In this document: one piece after another, positions 22,901 through 32,464 of the stretch
How the letters are laid out: each line of letters opens with the position of its first letter
Position numbering within the stretch: position 1 is the stretch's first letter
Origin: Anthonomus grandis grandis
Taxonomy: Eukaryota; Arthropoda; Insecta; Coleoptera; Curculionidae
Assembly (NCBI RefSeq): GCF_022605725.1
Contig: NC_065554.1
Location: forward strand, 29,221,100 to 29,285,099
Direction: 5' to 3'
DNA: 64,000 nt
The notes under the pieces: generated by a model
The model's input: the letters and a program-made list of their open reading frames with translations, nothing else
The model's database searches: none
Told to the model about the DNA's origin: nothing
Position numbers and translations under genes: made by a program

Positions 22901-25900
22901 TAATGAACCGTCAACTTCATGCAGTGCATTTTACAATCCTGCACATAATCAGGAATTAATACTCTCTAATAGGAATAACATTCACCATTCATTCCCAATT
23001 TTGGTAAAAAAGTGGTAACAGAACGGTGCCTAAACGGTTCCCGCGACTAGTAACCACAACTTTAAAGTATTCTTTATAATCGCGATTACGTAGCTGTTGC
23101 CAAAAATGCTAGTTGGGGTGTTTTTCATCTATAGGAAATACAAAAACAATAAAATAAACAATTTAAAAAAAAAATGGAAATTTCTTCTTCACACCAAATA
23201 ATGGATATGGTGAATTAATCTGAAAAAGACGAGTTCTAAGATTCAGAATCTATTTCTATCACTAGCTCATTTTTAAGCCAATTTTACTTTACTTCGATGC
23301 CCAGCATGTTGATTTTCTAAATATTTATTTAGGTTATAACTGTTTCCGTGTCTTCCTTCCGATATAGCAGAAAAGTAAATTAATACTAAAAATGTAAATA
23401 CCTTAATGACTTGCTATTATAACGATTATGCCTCAAGTAGTAGCTAACAAAAAGCGATCCTACACATCGGTTGAAGAGGTTGGTGAAAAAAATTCCTCCG
23501 AAGCCTACCTTTGCTTCGGGCAAACAAGAGTCTGACGAGACGAGGCAGCTAACGACAACCCAGCTTCAACGATTCGTTTTAGTTGAACAACTGAAAGTTG
23601 CTCGTCTCCAACAACAATATTACTCTGCCAAGCAAATAATTTAAACGAGGCATCAAACGAAAAAGCTCCGTAAGAGTATGTTGTTGGAGATAATATTTAC
23701 TAAAACTTCTAAATAAACGTATATGTAATGTGTATCATTTATAACAAAGAAAATAATTGAACGTTTTTTTTTCAATTCAAAGGTGTAAGTTTATTTCTAG
23801 TTTAAGTGAATACATCTTAGTACGCTCGAAGTAAACGAGATATACATCGCATTACAAGAAAGTTTTAATCCTAATTATGAACATATATTGGTAATAAGAC
23901 GAGCTAATTCCTCTCGCCGCCTTAATCCTTGTGCGCGAATAGCATCTACATTTTCATCCTCTATAATATATGTATATCTCTATCTTCATCTTCGTCATTT
24001 TCTTGAAAATCGTCATCTCTTAATTGCTTAGCTATATTGTGCAACACAGCACACGCAATTATAACTTTTGAAATACTGGTCAGTTTTACTCTGCATCCAT
24101 ACTTGCCCAAATCTATGCTCAATCACAACTCGCTCTGATGTAAGCAGCCTGTTAAGGACTCTCTGATATTCCTCGTGGGGGTCGGTGTAAGGTGTTATAA
24201 GACATGACATTATACCATACCCACTGTCCCCTAGAAGAATATTGTTTCTTGTCTTTTTCATGACTTCACACACTGCCGAATTTTCCCATATACGCGCATC
24301 GTCGAGTTATCCAGGCCAACTTGCATCTATACTAGTTATAACAGAATTCTGCTCGCATGTAACCTGTACATTAATACTGGCAAAACCTTTCCAATTTACA
24401 TATTCGCCTTCAAATTGGGCTGGTTTTTCCATCAAGACGAATATGCGTGCAGTCGATAACTCCAATAGCTGTGGGAAAACGGACCCTGGTCAACCATTTC
24501 TCTTTGGCCTGCATAATTTGATTTTCTGTATTTGGGAACCTGATAAATTCGCCGGCTTGTTGTACAATTCGCTCTAGCACGTCATGAAATATTCTGGACA
24601 CTGTGGGTGGCGAACATCCCAATTCTTCAGGTATTCCGCTCCGAAATTCAAGGTTCGCACAATACCCCAGAAATATTTTCATTTTCTGCACAGGTGACTG
24701 AGCTGCTGCACGAGTCTCAAAATCCATGCCAAGAAAGTAATTTGCCAACCACACTACATTTTCCTCCTCAAATCTAAACAATCTCTTGAAATCTGACTCA
24801 CGAGGTGTACGTCTTGGTTTGTAGTATTTTCTTGTACGTAAATTCACCACATTAGCCATAACTAACACAATACTGCGACTAATTAACCAAAGATCACTTA
24901 AACAAGTTTTTACAAATAGATTTTATTAAACGAAAATGCACAAATTTTAAGATGCAAGCTCTAAGATGCCGAGACAACTATTGATAAAATGAGAAAAGTT
25001 GCTGTAACCTAGATTCCTTTTTTTAGAAGCAAATCCTTTAGGTTTTAAGCAAATGCTCTTTTTTATAAATAAGAAAAAGTTAACACCTTTTACGTTACAG
25101 AAGCGAGACCTTTTCCTTTACTTCTTTTTATCCATATACTTTGAAGGAATTGCTTTATTTTTTGAAAGCAAAAGGTAAAACTTTTTTTTATAAATATGGA
25201 CTATTGTCTTTCCCTCTTTAACTTAAAGCTTTGCTTAAGATTTTCTGTTTCTCTTTGATACCAAGAAAGAAAAAAATTATACAGTATACAATACTTACTG
25301 TAGTTACGAGCTTGAACATCAAAACCTATTTTATTGTATATGAAATTTATTTATTCTTTAAATAAATTGACTTTCTTTTTAATAATAATTAATTTATCTG
25401 CTGTATCCGCTATAAAATAATTAATATTTTATTCATATCTTTAAAATATAACATTTTGTTACTAGGGGTTTGTGCCATAGACAAATACATTTACGTTATC
25501 GGAGGTTATAACGGTAAACAGTTAAATACCGTCGAACGCTACGATACGGAGAACAAAGTTTGGACTTTCTTATCCAGTATGAACATATCGAGAAGCGCTT
25601 TGAGCGTCACCGTGCTAGATGGCAAAATATATGCTATGGGTAAGCCAGTGATTTTAAAATGAGTTTTTAAGATGCAAAATTTTAATATCGTTTTTTTTAG
25701 GAGGATATGATGGCCACCAGTTTTTAAAGGATGTCGAAATTTACGATCCCAGTACAGACGTTTGGTCGGAGGGCACTCCTTTAACTTCTGGTAAGCAATT
25801 CAGTTAGCACCAAAGTATTGATTGAAAATTTGATAAATTAGATTTATTTTTAATGCTTCGGATTTTTAATGAATTTTTTTAAAATTTCAAGTATTTTAAT

Positions 25901-28900
25901 TAAATCTATGTCTGAATTGCCTAGAATAATTAATTAATTTTTTACGTTAAAGTAAAAAATTGTTTTTTAATTCCAGGCAGTCAAAGCATACTAATCATGA
26001 TTAAACCTCAACTGCCTGGAATAATTAATTAATTATTTAATGGGCTCAAAGTTACTGAAAATTACTGTACAATTCCAGGCAGTTGAGTTATTTTAATTAA
26101 GATTAAAATTCTTCAACTTATTTTACGATTCCGAAGGGTTGATTTTTTAAAAGTTTTTTTAAATATCAAGCATTTTAATTAAATCTATGTTCCAATTGCC
26201 CGGAATAATTAATAAATTTCTTACGTTCCAGGCAGTCAAAACATTTTAATTAAAATTAAACCTCAACACTCTGGAATAATTAAGTGGTCTTAAATTGACG
26301 TTTAAGTTAGAATTTAATAGACAGTTGATCTGTAGATATTTTAAAGTTCAAGTATTTTAATTAAAATTATGCCTCAACTGCCTGGAATAATTAATTAACT
26401 TTTTGTTGACGTTTAAATTAAAATTGTTTTACAATTCCAGGCAGTCAAAGCATTTTAAATAAGATTAAGCCTCAACTGCCTGGAATAATTAAGTAGTTGT
26501 AAATTGACGTTTAAGTTAAAATTTAATATATAATTCTAGACAGTTGATCTGTAGATATTTTAAAGTTCAAGTATTTTAATTAAAGTTATGCCTCAACTGC
26601 CTGGAATAATTAATTAACTTTTTGTTGACGTTTAAATTAAAATTGTTTTACAATTCCAGGCAGTCAAAGCATTTTAAATAAGATTAAGCCTCAACTGCCT
26701 GGAATAATTAAGTAGTTGTAAATTGACGTTTAAGTTAAAATTTAATATACAATTCTAGACAGTTGACCTGTAGATATTTTAAAGTTCAAGTATTTTAATT
26801 AAAGTTATGCCTCAACTGCCTGGAATAATTAATTAACTTTTTGTTGACGTTTAAATTAAAATTGTTTTACAATTCCAGGCAGTCAAAGCATTTTAAATAA
26901 GATTAAGCCTCAACTGCCTGGAATAATTAAGTAGTTGTAAATTGACGTTTAAGTTAAAATTTAATATATAATTCTAGACAGTTGATCTGTAGATATTTTA
27001 AAGTTCAAGTATTTTAATTAAAGTTATGCCTCAACTGCCTGGAATGATTAATTAACTTTTTGTTGACGTTTAAATTAAAATTGTTTTACAATTCCAGGCA
27101 GTCAAAGCATTTTAAATAAGATTAAGCCTCAACTGCCTGGAATAATTAAGTAGTTGTAAATTGACGTTTAAGTTAAAATTTAATATACAATTCTAGACAG
27201 TTGACCTGTAGATATTTTAAAGTTCAAGTATTTTAATTAAAGTTATGCCTCAACTGCCTGGAATAATTAATTAACTTTTTGTTGACGTTTAAATTAAAAT
27301 TGTTTTACAATTCCAGGCAGTCAAAGCATTTTAAATAAGATTAAGCCTCAACTGCCTGGAATAATTAAGTAGTTGTAAATTGACGTTTAAGTTAAAATTT
27401 AATATATAATTCTAGACAGTTGATCTGTAGATATTTTAAAGTTCAAGTATTTTAATTAAAGTTATGCCTCAACTGCCTGGAATAATTAATTAACTTTTTG
27501 TTGACGTTTAAATTAAAATTATTTTACAATTCCAGGCAGTCAAAGCATTTTAAATAAGATTAAGCCTCAACTGCCTGGAATAATTAAGTAGTTGTAAATT
27601 GACGTTTAAGTTAAAATTTAATATACAATTCTAGACAGTTGACCTGTAGATATTTTAAAGTTCAAGTATTTTAATTAAAGTTATGCCTCAACTGCCTGGA
27701 ATAATTAATTAACTTTTTGTTGACGTTTAAATTAAAATTATTTTACAATTCCAGGCAGTCAAAGCATTTTAAATAAGATTAAGCCTCAACTGCCTGGAAT
27801 AATTAAGTAGTTGTAAATTGACGTTTAAGTTAAAATTTAATATACAATTCTAGACAGTTGACCTGTAGATATTTTAAAGTTCAAGTATTTTAATTAAAGT
27901 TATGCCTCAACTGCCTGGAATAATTAATTAACTTTTTGTTGACGTTTAAATTAAAATTGTTTTACAATTCCAGGCAGTCAAAGCATTTTAAATAAGATTA
28001 AGCCTCAACTGCCTGGAATAATTAAGTAGTTGTAAATTGACGTTTAAGTTAAAATTTAATATACAATTCTAGACAGTTGACCTGTAGATATTTTAAAGTT
28101 CAAGTATTTTAATTAAAGTTATGCCTCAACTGCCTGGAATAATTAATTAACTTTTTGTTGACGTTTAAATTAAAATTGTTTTACAATTCCAGGCAGTCAA
28201 AGCATTTTAAATAAGATTAAGCCTCAACTGCCTGAAATAACTAAGTAGTTGTAAATTGACGTTTAAGTTAGAATTTAATATAGAATTCTAGACAGTTGAT
28301 CTGTAGATATTTTAAAGTTCAAGCATTTTAATTAAAACTATGCCTCAATTACCTAGATTAATTAATTAATTACTTAATGGCGTCAAAGCTACTGAAAATT
28401 ACTGTACAATTCCAGGCAGTTGAGACATTTTAATTAAGATTAAAATTCCTCAACTTATTGTACGATTCCAGAGGGTTGATTTTAATTAAAGTTTTTTTAA
28501 ATTTCAAGCACTTTAATTAAATCTATGTCTCAATTGCCTAGAATAATTAATTAATTTTTTACGTTAAAGTTAAAATTGTTTTTTAATTCCAGGCAGTCAA
28601 AGCATTCTAATCATGATTAAACCTCAGCTGCCTGGAATAATTAATTAATTACTTAATGGTATCAAATTTACTGAAAATTACTGTACAATTCCAGGCAGTT
28701 GAGTCATTTTAATTAAGATTAAAATTCCTCAACTTCTTTTACGATTCCAGAGGGTTAATTTTTTAAAAAGTTTTTTAAATTTCAAGTATTTTAATTAAAT
28801 CTGTGACTGAATAGCCTGGAATAATTAATAAATTTCTTACGTTCCAGGCAGTTAAAGCATTTTAATTAAGATTAAACCTCAACTGTCTGGAATAATCAAG

Positions 28901-30413
28901 TGGTCTTAAATTGACGTTTAAGTTAGAATTTAATATACAATTCTAGACAGTTAACCTGTAGATATTTTAAAGTTCAAGTATTTTAATTAAAATTATGCAT
29001 CAACTGCCTGGAATAATTAAGTAGTTATAAATTGACGTTTAAGTTAAAATTTAATATACAATTCTAGACAGTTGACCTGTAGATATTTTAAAGTTCAAGT
29101 ATTTTAATTAAAATTATGCCTCAACTGCCTGGAATAATTAATTAACTTTTTGTTGACGTTTAAATTAAAATTGTTTTACAATTCCAGGCAGTCAAAGCAT
29201 TTTAAATAAGATTAAGCCTCAACTGCCTGAAATAACTAAGTAGTTGTAAATTGACGTTTAAGTTAGAATTTAATATAGAATTCTAGACAGTTGATCTGTA
29301 GATATTTTAAAGTTCAAGCATTTTAATTAAAACTATGCCTCAATTACCTAGAATAATTAATTAATTACTTAATGGCATCAAAGCTACTGAAAATTACTGT
29401 ACAATTCCAGGCAGTTGAGTTATTTTAATTAAGATTAAAATTCCTCAACTTATTTTACGATTCCAGAGGGTTGATTTTAATTAAAGTTTTTTAAATTTCA
29501 AGCATTTTAATTAAATCTATGTCTCAGTTGCCTGGAATAATTAATTAATAATAATGACGGTCAAGTTAAAATTATTTTACAATTCCAGGCACTCAAAGCA
29601 TTTTAATTAAGATTAAACCTTAACTGCCTGGAATAATTAAGTTTACGATTGAACCAAGGAGTATGTTTAATTATATTAGAATGCTTAACCGGAATAAACA
29701 TTTTACAAGAATAGCAGAGAACACTGTAAAAATTATTGACATCCCAAACCAATTAGATATCCCTTCTTTTTGAGAGTACTAATATTTAGCTCTGTTAAGA
29801 AACTTTATTAAAATTCTCCATTATTGCAATTAATTCGTTTGTTATCATCTGAATCAAGCGGATTTTAACTACCGGACCCGATTCTGTTCTCATTCCTAGA
29901 GTAGAATTCCAGAGTACTTAAGAGAAAAACCAGTAACTCACATTTCTGTTTATTTCTAATGGTATTTATAAATCTTATTAATATAGTTACATCTTTCTTA
30001 TAAGTAATCATAGATTATTGAAGGAAGAGGAAATGTTTTATTACATTTTATTTAGAAGATTCTATTAGATATTAAATAGGTTTCAGGATTAAATGTGATG
30101 GAATTTAGGATGTGCTCACACGATTAAATGTTCTGAACGCGTTTTTTTTCTCAACCAATGTTTACTGCCACATTTTGACCTAGTAAAAAATAACTGTAAA
30201 TTTATGATATTTATTATTATTATTATATAAACTATAGAATGTTTACTGTGAGATTTGATTCTGATGATTTTTTTAGGTCGTTCCGGACACTCCAGCGCCG
30301 TCTGTTACAACTGCGGCAGTCAAGATCGCGGCTTAGCAATGGAAACGGAACCGACCGCAATCGTTAATTTACCACAACAGTGTTCATCCAGTACCTCCAC
30401 CGGTCTTCGGTAA
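7821..30413 (+). CDS. Keap1: Keap1: BTB-BACK-kelch substrate adaptor for Cul3 (11 coding exons)
   Basis: Exons: 7821-7958, 8038-8151, 8861-9025, 13108-13257, 14027-14305, 17018-17209, 20837-21048, 21251-21456, 25466-25639, 25701-25790, 30277-30413. They total 1857 nt, give 618 residues, all introns are GT-AG and all phases agree. The order is BTB (about 50-150), BACK/IVR (about 155-280), six kelch blades (about 300-585). In the family, Keap1 binds CncC/Nrf2 in the cytoplasm and presents it to Cul3 ubiquitin ligase; oxidants and electrophiles modify its cysteines and release CncC. By eye, the pocket is complete against human: Y309, S338, R355, N357, N389, R390, R458, S483, Y500, Q504, S529, Y546, F551, S576. 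C249, C264 and C273 sit where human C273, C288 and C297 do. Human C151 aligns to T127, with a Cys at 129. The start at 7821 lies 14 nt after an AG acceptor, implying an upstream noncoding exon. Confidence 0.95.
8038..8151 (+). CDS. Keap1: Keap1 exon 2, BTB start
   Basis: Encodes residues 47-84, with the BTB signature LTDVTLEVG and [13 protein letters not shown]. Donor GTGAGT, phase 0 at both ends. Confidence 0.93.
8152..8860. other. Keap1 intron 2
   Basis: AT-rich with no coding content. It contains a minus-strand relic of the hammerhead-like motif near 8645-8690. Confidence 0.8.
8645..8690 (-). ncRNA. Decayed hammerhead-like motif 4 (minus strand)
   Basis: On the minus strand, TTGATAA stands in the core position (two changes from CTGATGA). 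It is followed by a strong stem II (CGGTAGT with ACTACCG), GAA, palindromic ACGT, T, and GG of stem I pairing with the CC before the core. The architecture matches the motifs at 7628 and 59963. Changes at two core positions predict an inactive relic. Confidence 0.4.
8861..9025 (+). CDS. Keap1: Keap1 exon 3, BTB
   Basis: Encodes residues 85-139 ([19 protein letters not shown] to LLSAATMLQ), the second half of BTB used in dimerisation and Cul3 contact. T127 stands at the human C151 position. Acceptor TTTTTTCCAG, donor GTACCA. Confidence 0.95.
9170..9177. repeat. hAT target-site duplication, left (ATCTAGAA)
   Basis: The identical octamer occurs at 13034-13041, directly outside the right end of the hAT element. 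Confidence 0.85.
11040..12374 (+). mobile_element. P-like TIR element encoding a THAP domain, nested in the hAT
   Basis: The element starts CACCGAACAATAAC and ends GTTATTGTTCGGTG, with inverted repeats of 25 bp (11040-11064 and 12350-12374). GTGATAC is repeated directly outside both ends (11033-11039 and 12375-12381), so the target duplication is 7 bp exact, or 8 bp with one mismatch. P elements make 8 bp duplications. Removing the element restores a continuous hAT. The only coding content is a spliced THAP domain, so it looks like an internally shortened member of the P superfamily or a non-autonomous relative. Confidence 0.8.
11317..11930 (+). CDS. THAP-domain-only protein (3 exons, 102 aa)
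   Basis: Exons 11317-11402, 11595-11794 and 11908-11930 join in frame with GT-AG introns to 102 residues and a TAA. The protein begins [10 protein letters not shown] and has the C2CH zinc ligands of a THAP domain: C-x-x-x-C near the start, then CELHF about 50 residues later, an RWPRD block and a C-terminal AVPS like the AVPT motif. THAP is the DNA-binding domain of P-element transposase. No catalytic domain follows, and the last exon adds only NEARRLK. The frame is undamaged although the host hAT is full of lesions, so it is younger than the hAT. By analogy with truncated P products, it might bind ends and repress; that is inference. Expression is unknown. Confidence 0.65.
13034..13041. repeat. 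hAT target-site duplication, right (ATCTAGAA)
   Basis: Pairs with 9170-9177. Confidence 0.85.
13108..13257 (+). CDS. Keap1: Keap1 exon 4, BTB-BACK linker
   Basis: Encodes residues 140-189, including the diagnostic [20 protein letters not shown] and the start of the BACK domain. Phase 0 at both ends. Acceptor CTTTTAG, donor GTAGAA. Confidence 0.95.
13275..13900 (-). mobile_element. Truncated Tc1/mariner-like element in intron 4
   Basis: It begins with a TATACAGGGTGTCCC end at 13275, the same terminus style as the elements at 39002 and 17695. On the minus strand, 13894-13841 encodes a C-terminal relic ([15 protein letters not shown] followed by a stop) that matches the C-terminus of this insect mariner family. 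The 5' half of the element and the other terminal repeat are missing. Confidence 0.55.
14027..14305 (+). CDS. Keap1: Keap1 exon 5, BACK/IVR with sensor cysteines
   Basis: Encodes residues 190-282. It holds C249, C264 and C273 with spacings of 15 and 9, as for human C273, C288 and C297. The [19 protein letters not shown] segment is typical of insect Keap1. GC content is well above the introns on either side. Confidence 0.96.
14306..17017. other. Keap1 intron 5, no gene seen
   Basis: The sequence is AT-rich. Short words related to TGCCTGGAA occur at 14779-14788, 15081-15089 and in degenerate form between 14730 and 15200. The open frame at 16247-16474 shows no recognisable domain. Nothing else is supported. 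Confidence 0.6.
17018..17209 (+). CDS. Keap1: Keap1 exon 6, first kelch blade
   Basis: Encodes residues 283-346: [16 protein letters not shown] linker, then [20 protein letters not shown] and [13 protein letters not shown]309 and S338 align with pocket residues Y334 and S363 of human KEAP1. Confidence 0.96.
17695..19235 (-). mobile_element. Mariner-like remnant split by a retrotransposon, intron 6
   Basis: CAGGATGTGCCATAA at 17695 and its inverted counterpart ending CATCCTG at 19235 form a terminal repeat pair of about 29 bp, each flanked by TA. On the minus strand just inside the lower end, 17935-17895 reads [15 protein letters not shown], the C-terminal signature of the same mariner family. 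Most of the transposase has been replaced by the retrotransposon fragment between about 17938 and 19089. Confidence 0.6.
17938..19089 (-). pseudogene. 5'-truncated non-LTR retrotransposon, reverse transcriptase end
   Basis: Minus-strand 19085-18444 encodes the second half of a reverse transcriptase: [25 protein letters not shown] carrying the paired catalytic aspartates, and [11 protein letters not shown]. It ends with the thumb-like [13 protein letters not shown] and [14 protein letters not shown] frameshift near 18430 separates the last conserved part (18429-18133, SPINRMMYQ and [10 protein letters not shown]). An A-rich 3' end on the minus strand lies near 17940. It is jockey/CR1-like in motif order; clade uncertain. 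The 5' truncation is typical of target-primed insertion. Confidence 0.78.
19640..20740 (-). pseudogene. Second decayed non-LTR retrotransposon fragment
   Basis: Minus-strand 20071-19652 reads [19 protein letters not shown] and [16 protein letters not shown], the C-terminal region of jockey/CR1-like ORF2 proteins. Further upstream, broken frames contain [15 protein letters not shown] (about 20310-20350) and a [15 protein letters not shown] segment (about 20510-20560). Many stops are present. It shares family type, not close identity, with the fragment at 17938-19089. Confidence 0.6.
20837..21048 (+). CDS. Keap1: Keap1 exon 7, kelch blades 1-2
   Basis: Encodes from residue 347 to the first two bases of codon 417. 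R355 and N357 (human R380, N382) lie in [17 protein letters not shown]389 and R390 (human N414, R415) lie in PRNRVGVAV. These are the arginines that grip the ETGE glutamates of Nrf2. The exon ends in phase 2. Confidence 0.96.
21251..21456 (+). CDS. Keap1: Keap1 exon 8, kelch blades 3-4
   Basis: The junction codon is TG+T, giving C417, as in other insect Keap1 proteins (NSVECYDPEL). R458 and S483 align with human R483 and S508. Ends in phase 1. Confidence 0.96.
22646..22686. repeat. 41 bp direct repeat, copy 1
   Basis: Identical to 22989-23029, beginning TCATTCCCAATTTTGG and ending CAGAACGGTGC. It flanks the BESS-like fragment. Confidence 0.9.
22687..22988 (+). pseudogene. BESS/MADF-like protein fragment
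   Basis: The plus-strand frame reads [17 protein letters not shown] and [19 protein letters not shown], resembling the C-terminal BESS region of MADF-BESS proteins (D-E-F-x-x-F, QLR, then a helical tail). No MADF domain lies upstream and there is no start context. MADF/Myb-like DNA-binding partners are commonly encoded by Harbinger elements, so it may be a relic of one, or an unrelated captured fragment. Confidence 0.45.
22989..23029. repeat. 41 bp direct repeat, copy 2
   Basis: Identical to 22646-22686. Confidence 0.9.
23430..23644 (+). pseudogene. Zeste/Myb-SANT-like fragment, probable Harbinger accessory ORF
   Basis: The segment ends with [28 protein letters not shown], which resembles the leucine-rich C-terminal tail of zeste-like Myb/SANT proteins carried by Harbinger elements. 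An ATG in another frame opens it ([11 protein letters not shown]), so at least one frameshift is present. It converges on the Harbinger transposase, as expected for a two-gene Harbinger element. Confidence 0.45.
23880..24868 (-). pseudogene. PIF/Harbinger transposase (HARBI1-like) fossil
   Basis: Minus-strand 24868-24413 encodes an N-terminal region with [19 protein letters not shown] and [19 protein letters not shown], then [13 protein letters not shown], which holds the first catalytic aspartate. A one-base frameshift near 24430 and an in-frame stop near 24305 break the next part ([24 protein letters not shown]). It resumes in 24273-24031 with [17 protein letters not shown] (second aspartate region) and [11 protein letters not shown] (glutamate region), then frameshifts again. 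Clearly dead. Confidence 0.85.
25466..25639 (+). CDS. Keap1: Keap1 exon 9, kelch blade 4-5
   Basis: Encodes [21 protein letters not shown]... with Y500, Q504 and S529 matching human Y525, Q530 and S555. One residue is absent in the YNGKQL turn relative to human YDGQDQL. Phase 1 at both ends. Confidence 0.96.
25701..25790 (+). CDS. Keap1: Keap1 exon 10, kelch blade 5-6
   Basis: A 90 bp exon after a 61 bp intron, the shortest in the gene. It encodes [19 protein letters not shown] with Y546 and F551 (human Y572, F577). Confidence 0.95.
25960..29645. repeat. Satellite A in Keap1 intron 10: 219 bp units
   Basis: From 26371 to about 28342 there are nine unit starts exactly 219 bp apart (26371, 26590, 26809, 27028, 27247, 27466, 27685, 27904, 28123). 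Each unit has two half-units of about 110 bp that carry CTGCCTGGAATAATTAA and the inverted word ATTCCAGGCAG or its variant TTCTAGACAG. Two versions (ATATATAATTC with GATCTG; ATATACAATTC with GACCTG) alternate over the first six units, giving a 438 bp higher-order period. More diverged copies flank the core on both sides. Confidence 0.95.
29646..30276. other. End of Keap1 intron 10, no feature seen
   Basis: AT-rich sequence with no repeat unit and no coding content, ending in the exon 11 acceptor TTTTTTTAG. Confidence 0.6.
30277..30413 (+). CDS. Keap1: Keap1 exon 11, end of kelch blade 6 and tail
   Basis: Encodes the end of blade 6, [14 protein letters not shown] with S576 (human S602), then a serine-rich tail ending STSTGLR and TAA at 30411-30413. 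The last strand that closes the propeller in KEAP1 comes from the N-terminal part of the kelch domain, so the short tail is consistent with a complete six-blade fold. Confidence 0.93.
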
Positions 30414-30639
30414 TATTTATTTTAACCAGTTTTTCCTTCCCCCCGAGATGCTGTGTAACTACTTTGTACCATGTACGATCTAAATTGAGAGGAATATTTT
30501 TAAGAAATGTTAGTTTAATCCATTCCTGAATAGTTTTTATAAGTAGAAAATATTAATTGAATGAGTGCGGACATTGTTGGTTTTTAAAAGGTTTTTTTAA
30601 TTTTTATTATTAGCGTGGATAGTTTATTTTTTAGGGATT

Positions 30640-30645
30640 ATTAAA
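30640..30645 (+). promoter_or_regulatory. Possible Keap1 poly(A) signal ATTAAA
   Basis: It lies 227 bp after the stop and is the first variant hexamer seen downstream. No T/GT-rich element clearly marks cleavage. Confidence 0.25.
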
Positions 30646-31883
30646 GCAATGATGTATCACTGTATACATAATTTAAATTTAATATTTTAGTTTGTATACC
30701 ATGAAGCACACTTTGAACAGAATGCTATTTTACTTGAATGAAGTAATAGCATTTCTAGACTAGTGGAAAATTATAGTTTTTCGGACGATATTCTAAATTA
30801 ACTACACATTTAATAGCAACTGAATGTCTAGAATGCAGAAAAAATGCATTAGCTGCCAAGATTTTTAAACTAAGTGCCCATTCAAATTCTAATAGGATTT
30901 CTAATGTAAACAAAACCGCTCAAATGCCTGGAATAGAAAGAATTTTGAAAGTTGTAGTTTTTCCAGTTTTCTAGATTACTTACCAGGCCCAAATGCCTGG
31001 AATGGGTCATTTTATTAGTTTCTAAAAAACTTTGGCATAAGGAAAGCGTACATCTAAATGCCTGGAATAGAATACTATATAACTTAAATCATAGGCTTTT
31101 AAGATTTTTGTATTTTAGATTAATTACACGTCTATATAAGGACAAGAAACGAATTTTAGGATATTTTAATGAAAAAAAAAACCTATAATTTCAAGGGTTA
31201 ATTCTAAAAAATCTAGTTTTCAAGTTCATTCAACTACCTGGAATACAATTGTTCAATAATCACTTGAATGAAATAATTGAACCAAATGCCTAAACTAGAA
31301 TTCACAAACGGTCCCATATCTTCTATATGGGGTGGAATTGTAACCTTCAAACAACAAAAAATTGTTTTTTTATAAAGTTGCTTTAAGTGAATCCATTCAT
31401 ATAAAATGCACCAAAAAGTATTTTAATATTTGGTTTTTTTAATTAAAAGAGATTTCGTCTTTTATAATTGACCGGGCCTATAAATGACATCTTGAATATG
31501 CGTGTGTATTCAAAATGTTGTATTTACTGGACATAGTCAATATCTCATCGTACTTTTGTCATATATGTTTTCCTAGATAGTAAATCCTTAGTAAGCTTCA
31601 CACTATCCAAATACAGATAATGGAGGCAGTCAAAAATACTGCATTTTGATTAAAAAAAAATTAATTTATATGTCTGAACGAAACAAGGCACTTTCTTCAG
31701 TTTTCAAGCAAGAAACCCTTGAAAACTTTCATGTTAGATTGAAATAATTCACTTCCCTGGCATATTTAAAAATAGGGGAATATATAATTGCACTTTTGAA
31801 AATTCTTCTAACTTTGTACCTACAAACTAAAAAAGGCAGATTCTGTGAGATTCTGTCAGAGAATGTTAACTTTTAGCCTAGTC

Positions 31884-32032
31884 GCTATAAAATGATATAA
31901 TCTCACTTTGAATTAGATACGTTTTAACTTTAACCTTTTTTATTGCAAAATGATACATTCGCACTATGGAATGGGTACATTTAAACCTAAGGCTTGCGTA
32001 CTATAAAATAACAGAATCGCACTCTGGATTAG
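31884..32032 (+). repeat. Three copies of a ~30 bp MULE-flanking motif
   Basis: The consensus CTATAAAATGATACATTCGC is followed by ACTTTGAATTAG. Copies lie at 31884-31915, 31943-31972 and 32001-32032, about 58 bp apart. Related copies occur beyond the other side of the MULE fossil at 34660-34690 (+) and 34972-34993 (minus). Confidence 0.6.
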
Positions 32033-32464
32033 GCTGGCTGGGTTACTTGCACATAATTTGTAGCGTGACTTTCTCAGCCTCTCTCTCCCGGTTTATGTAG
32101 TTAAAATTCAATATAAGTCTAAGTAGATTGTTTCAAAGAGCCAATAGCAATCCTTTTTTTTTAAAAAGAAATATAAAAATGTTCACTTGTATCTGTATCG
32201 AATTTTAGCGCTTCCACATTGCCAAGAAAGTTTATAAATTTTCTGCAAGCAAGTCAAGTTTCGATTGGAAATAATAATTAACAAAGTTTAATGGACGTGT
32301 ATATAATATACACGTGTTTATATTATAATTTCTATATATTTTTATTAAAAAAAAATAAAAGGGTACTGGCATTATTACATAACTATGTATGAATAAAAAA
32401 GTATCATATAACAAATATGTGTGAAATAGGCTATAATACTACTGAACTATTAGAGCCTTTGCTC

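Larger units (their letters stand above)
21457..25465. other. Keap1 intron 8, Harbinger-derived
   Basis: A 4 kb intron that contains a Harbinger transposase fossil (minus), a zeste-like fragment (plus) and a BESS-like fragment bounded by 41 bp direct repeats. The rest (21480-22640 and 24900-25440) is AT-rich with no recognisable gene; terminal repeats of the Harbinger element could not be located. Confidence 0.7.
30414..32430. other. Keap1 3' untranslated and downstream region
   Basis: No canonical AATAAA was found close to the stop; ATTAAA at 30640-30645 is a possible polyadenylation signal. From 30924 the word TGCCTGGAA recurs at 30924, 30994 and 31059, with a variant (ACCTGGAAT) near 31237. 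Repeats associated with the MULE begin at 31884. Confidence 0.5.

Noticed and set aside
26371..28342. Regular repeats as a CRISPR array
   Set aside because: Units are 219 bp and wholly repeated, with no unique spacers, and the DNA is eukaryotic.
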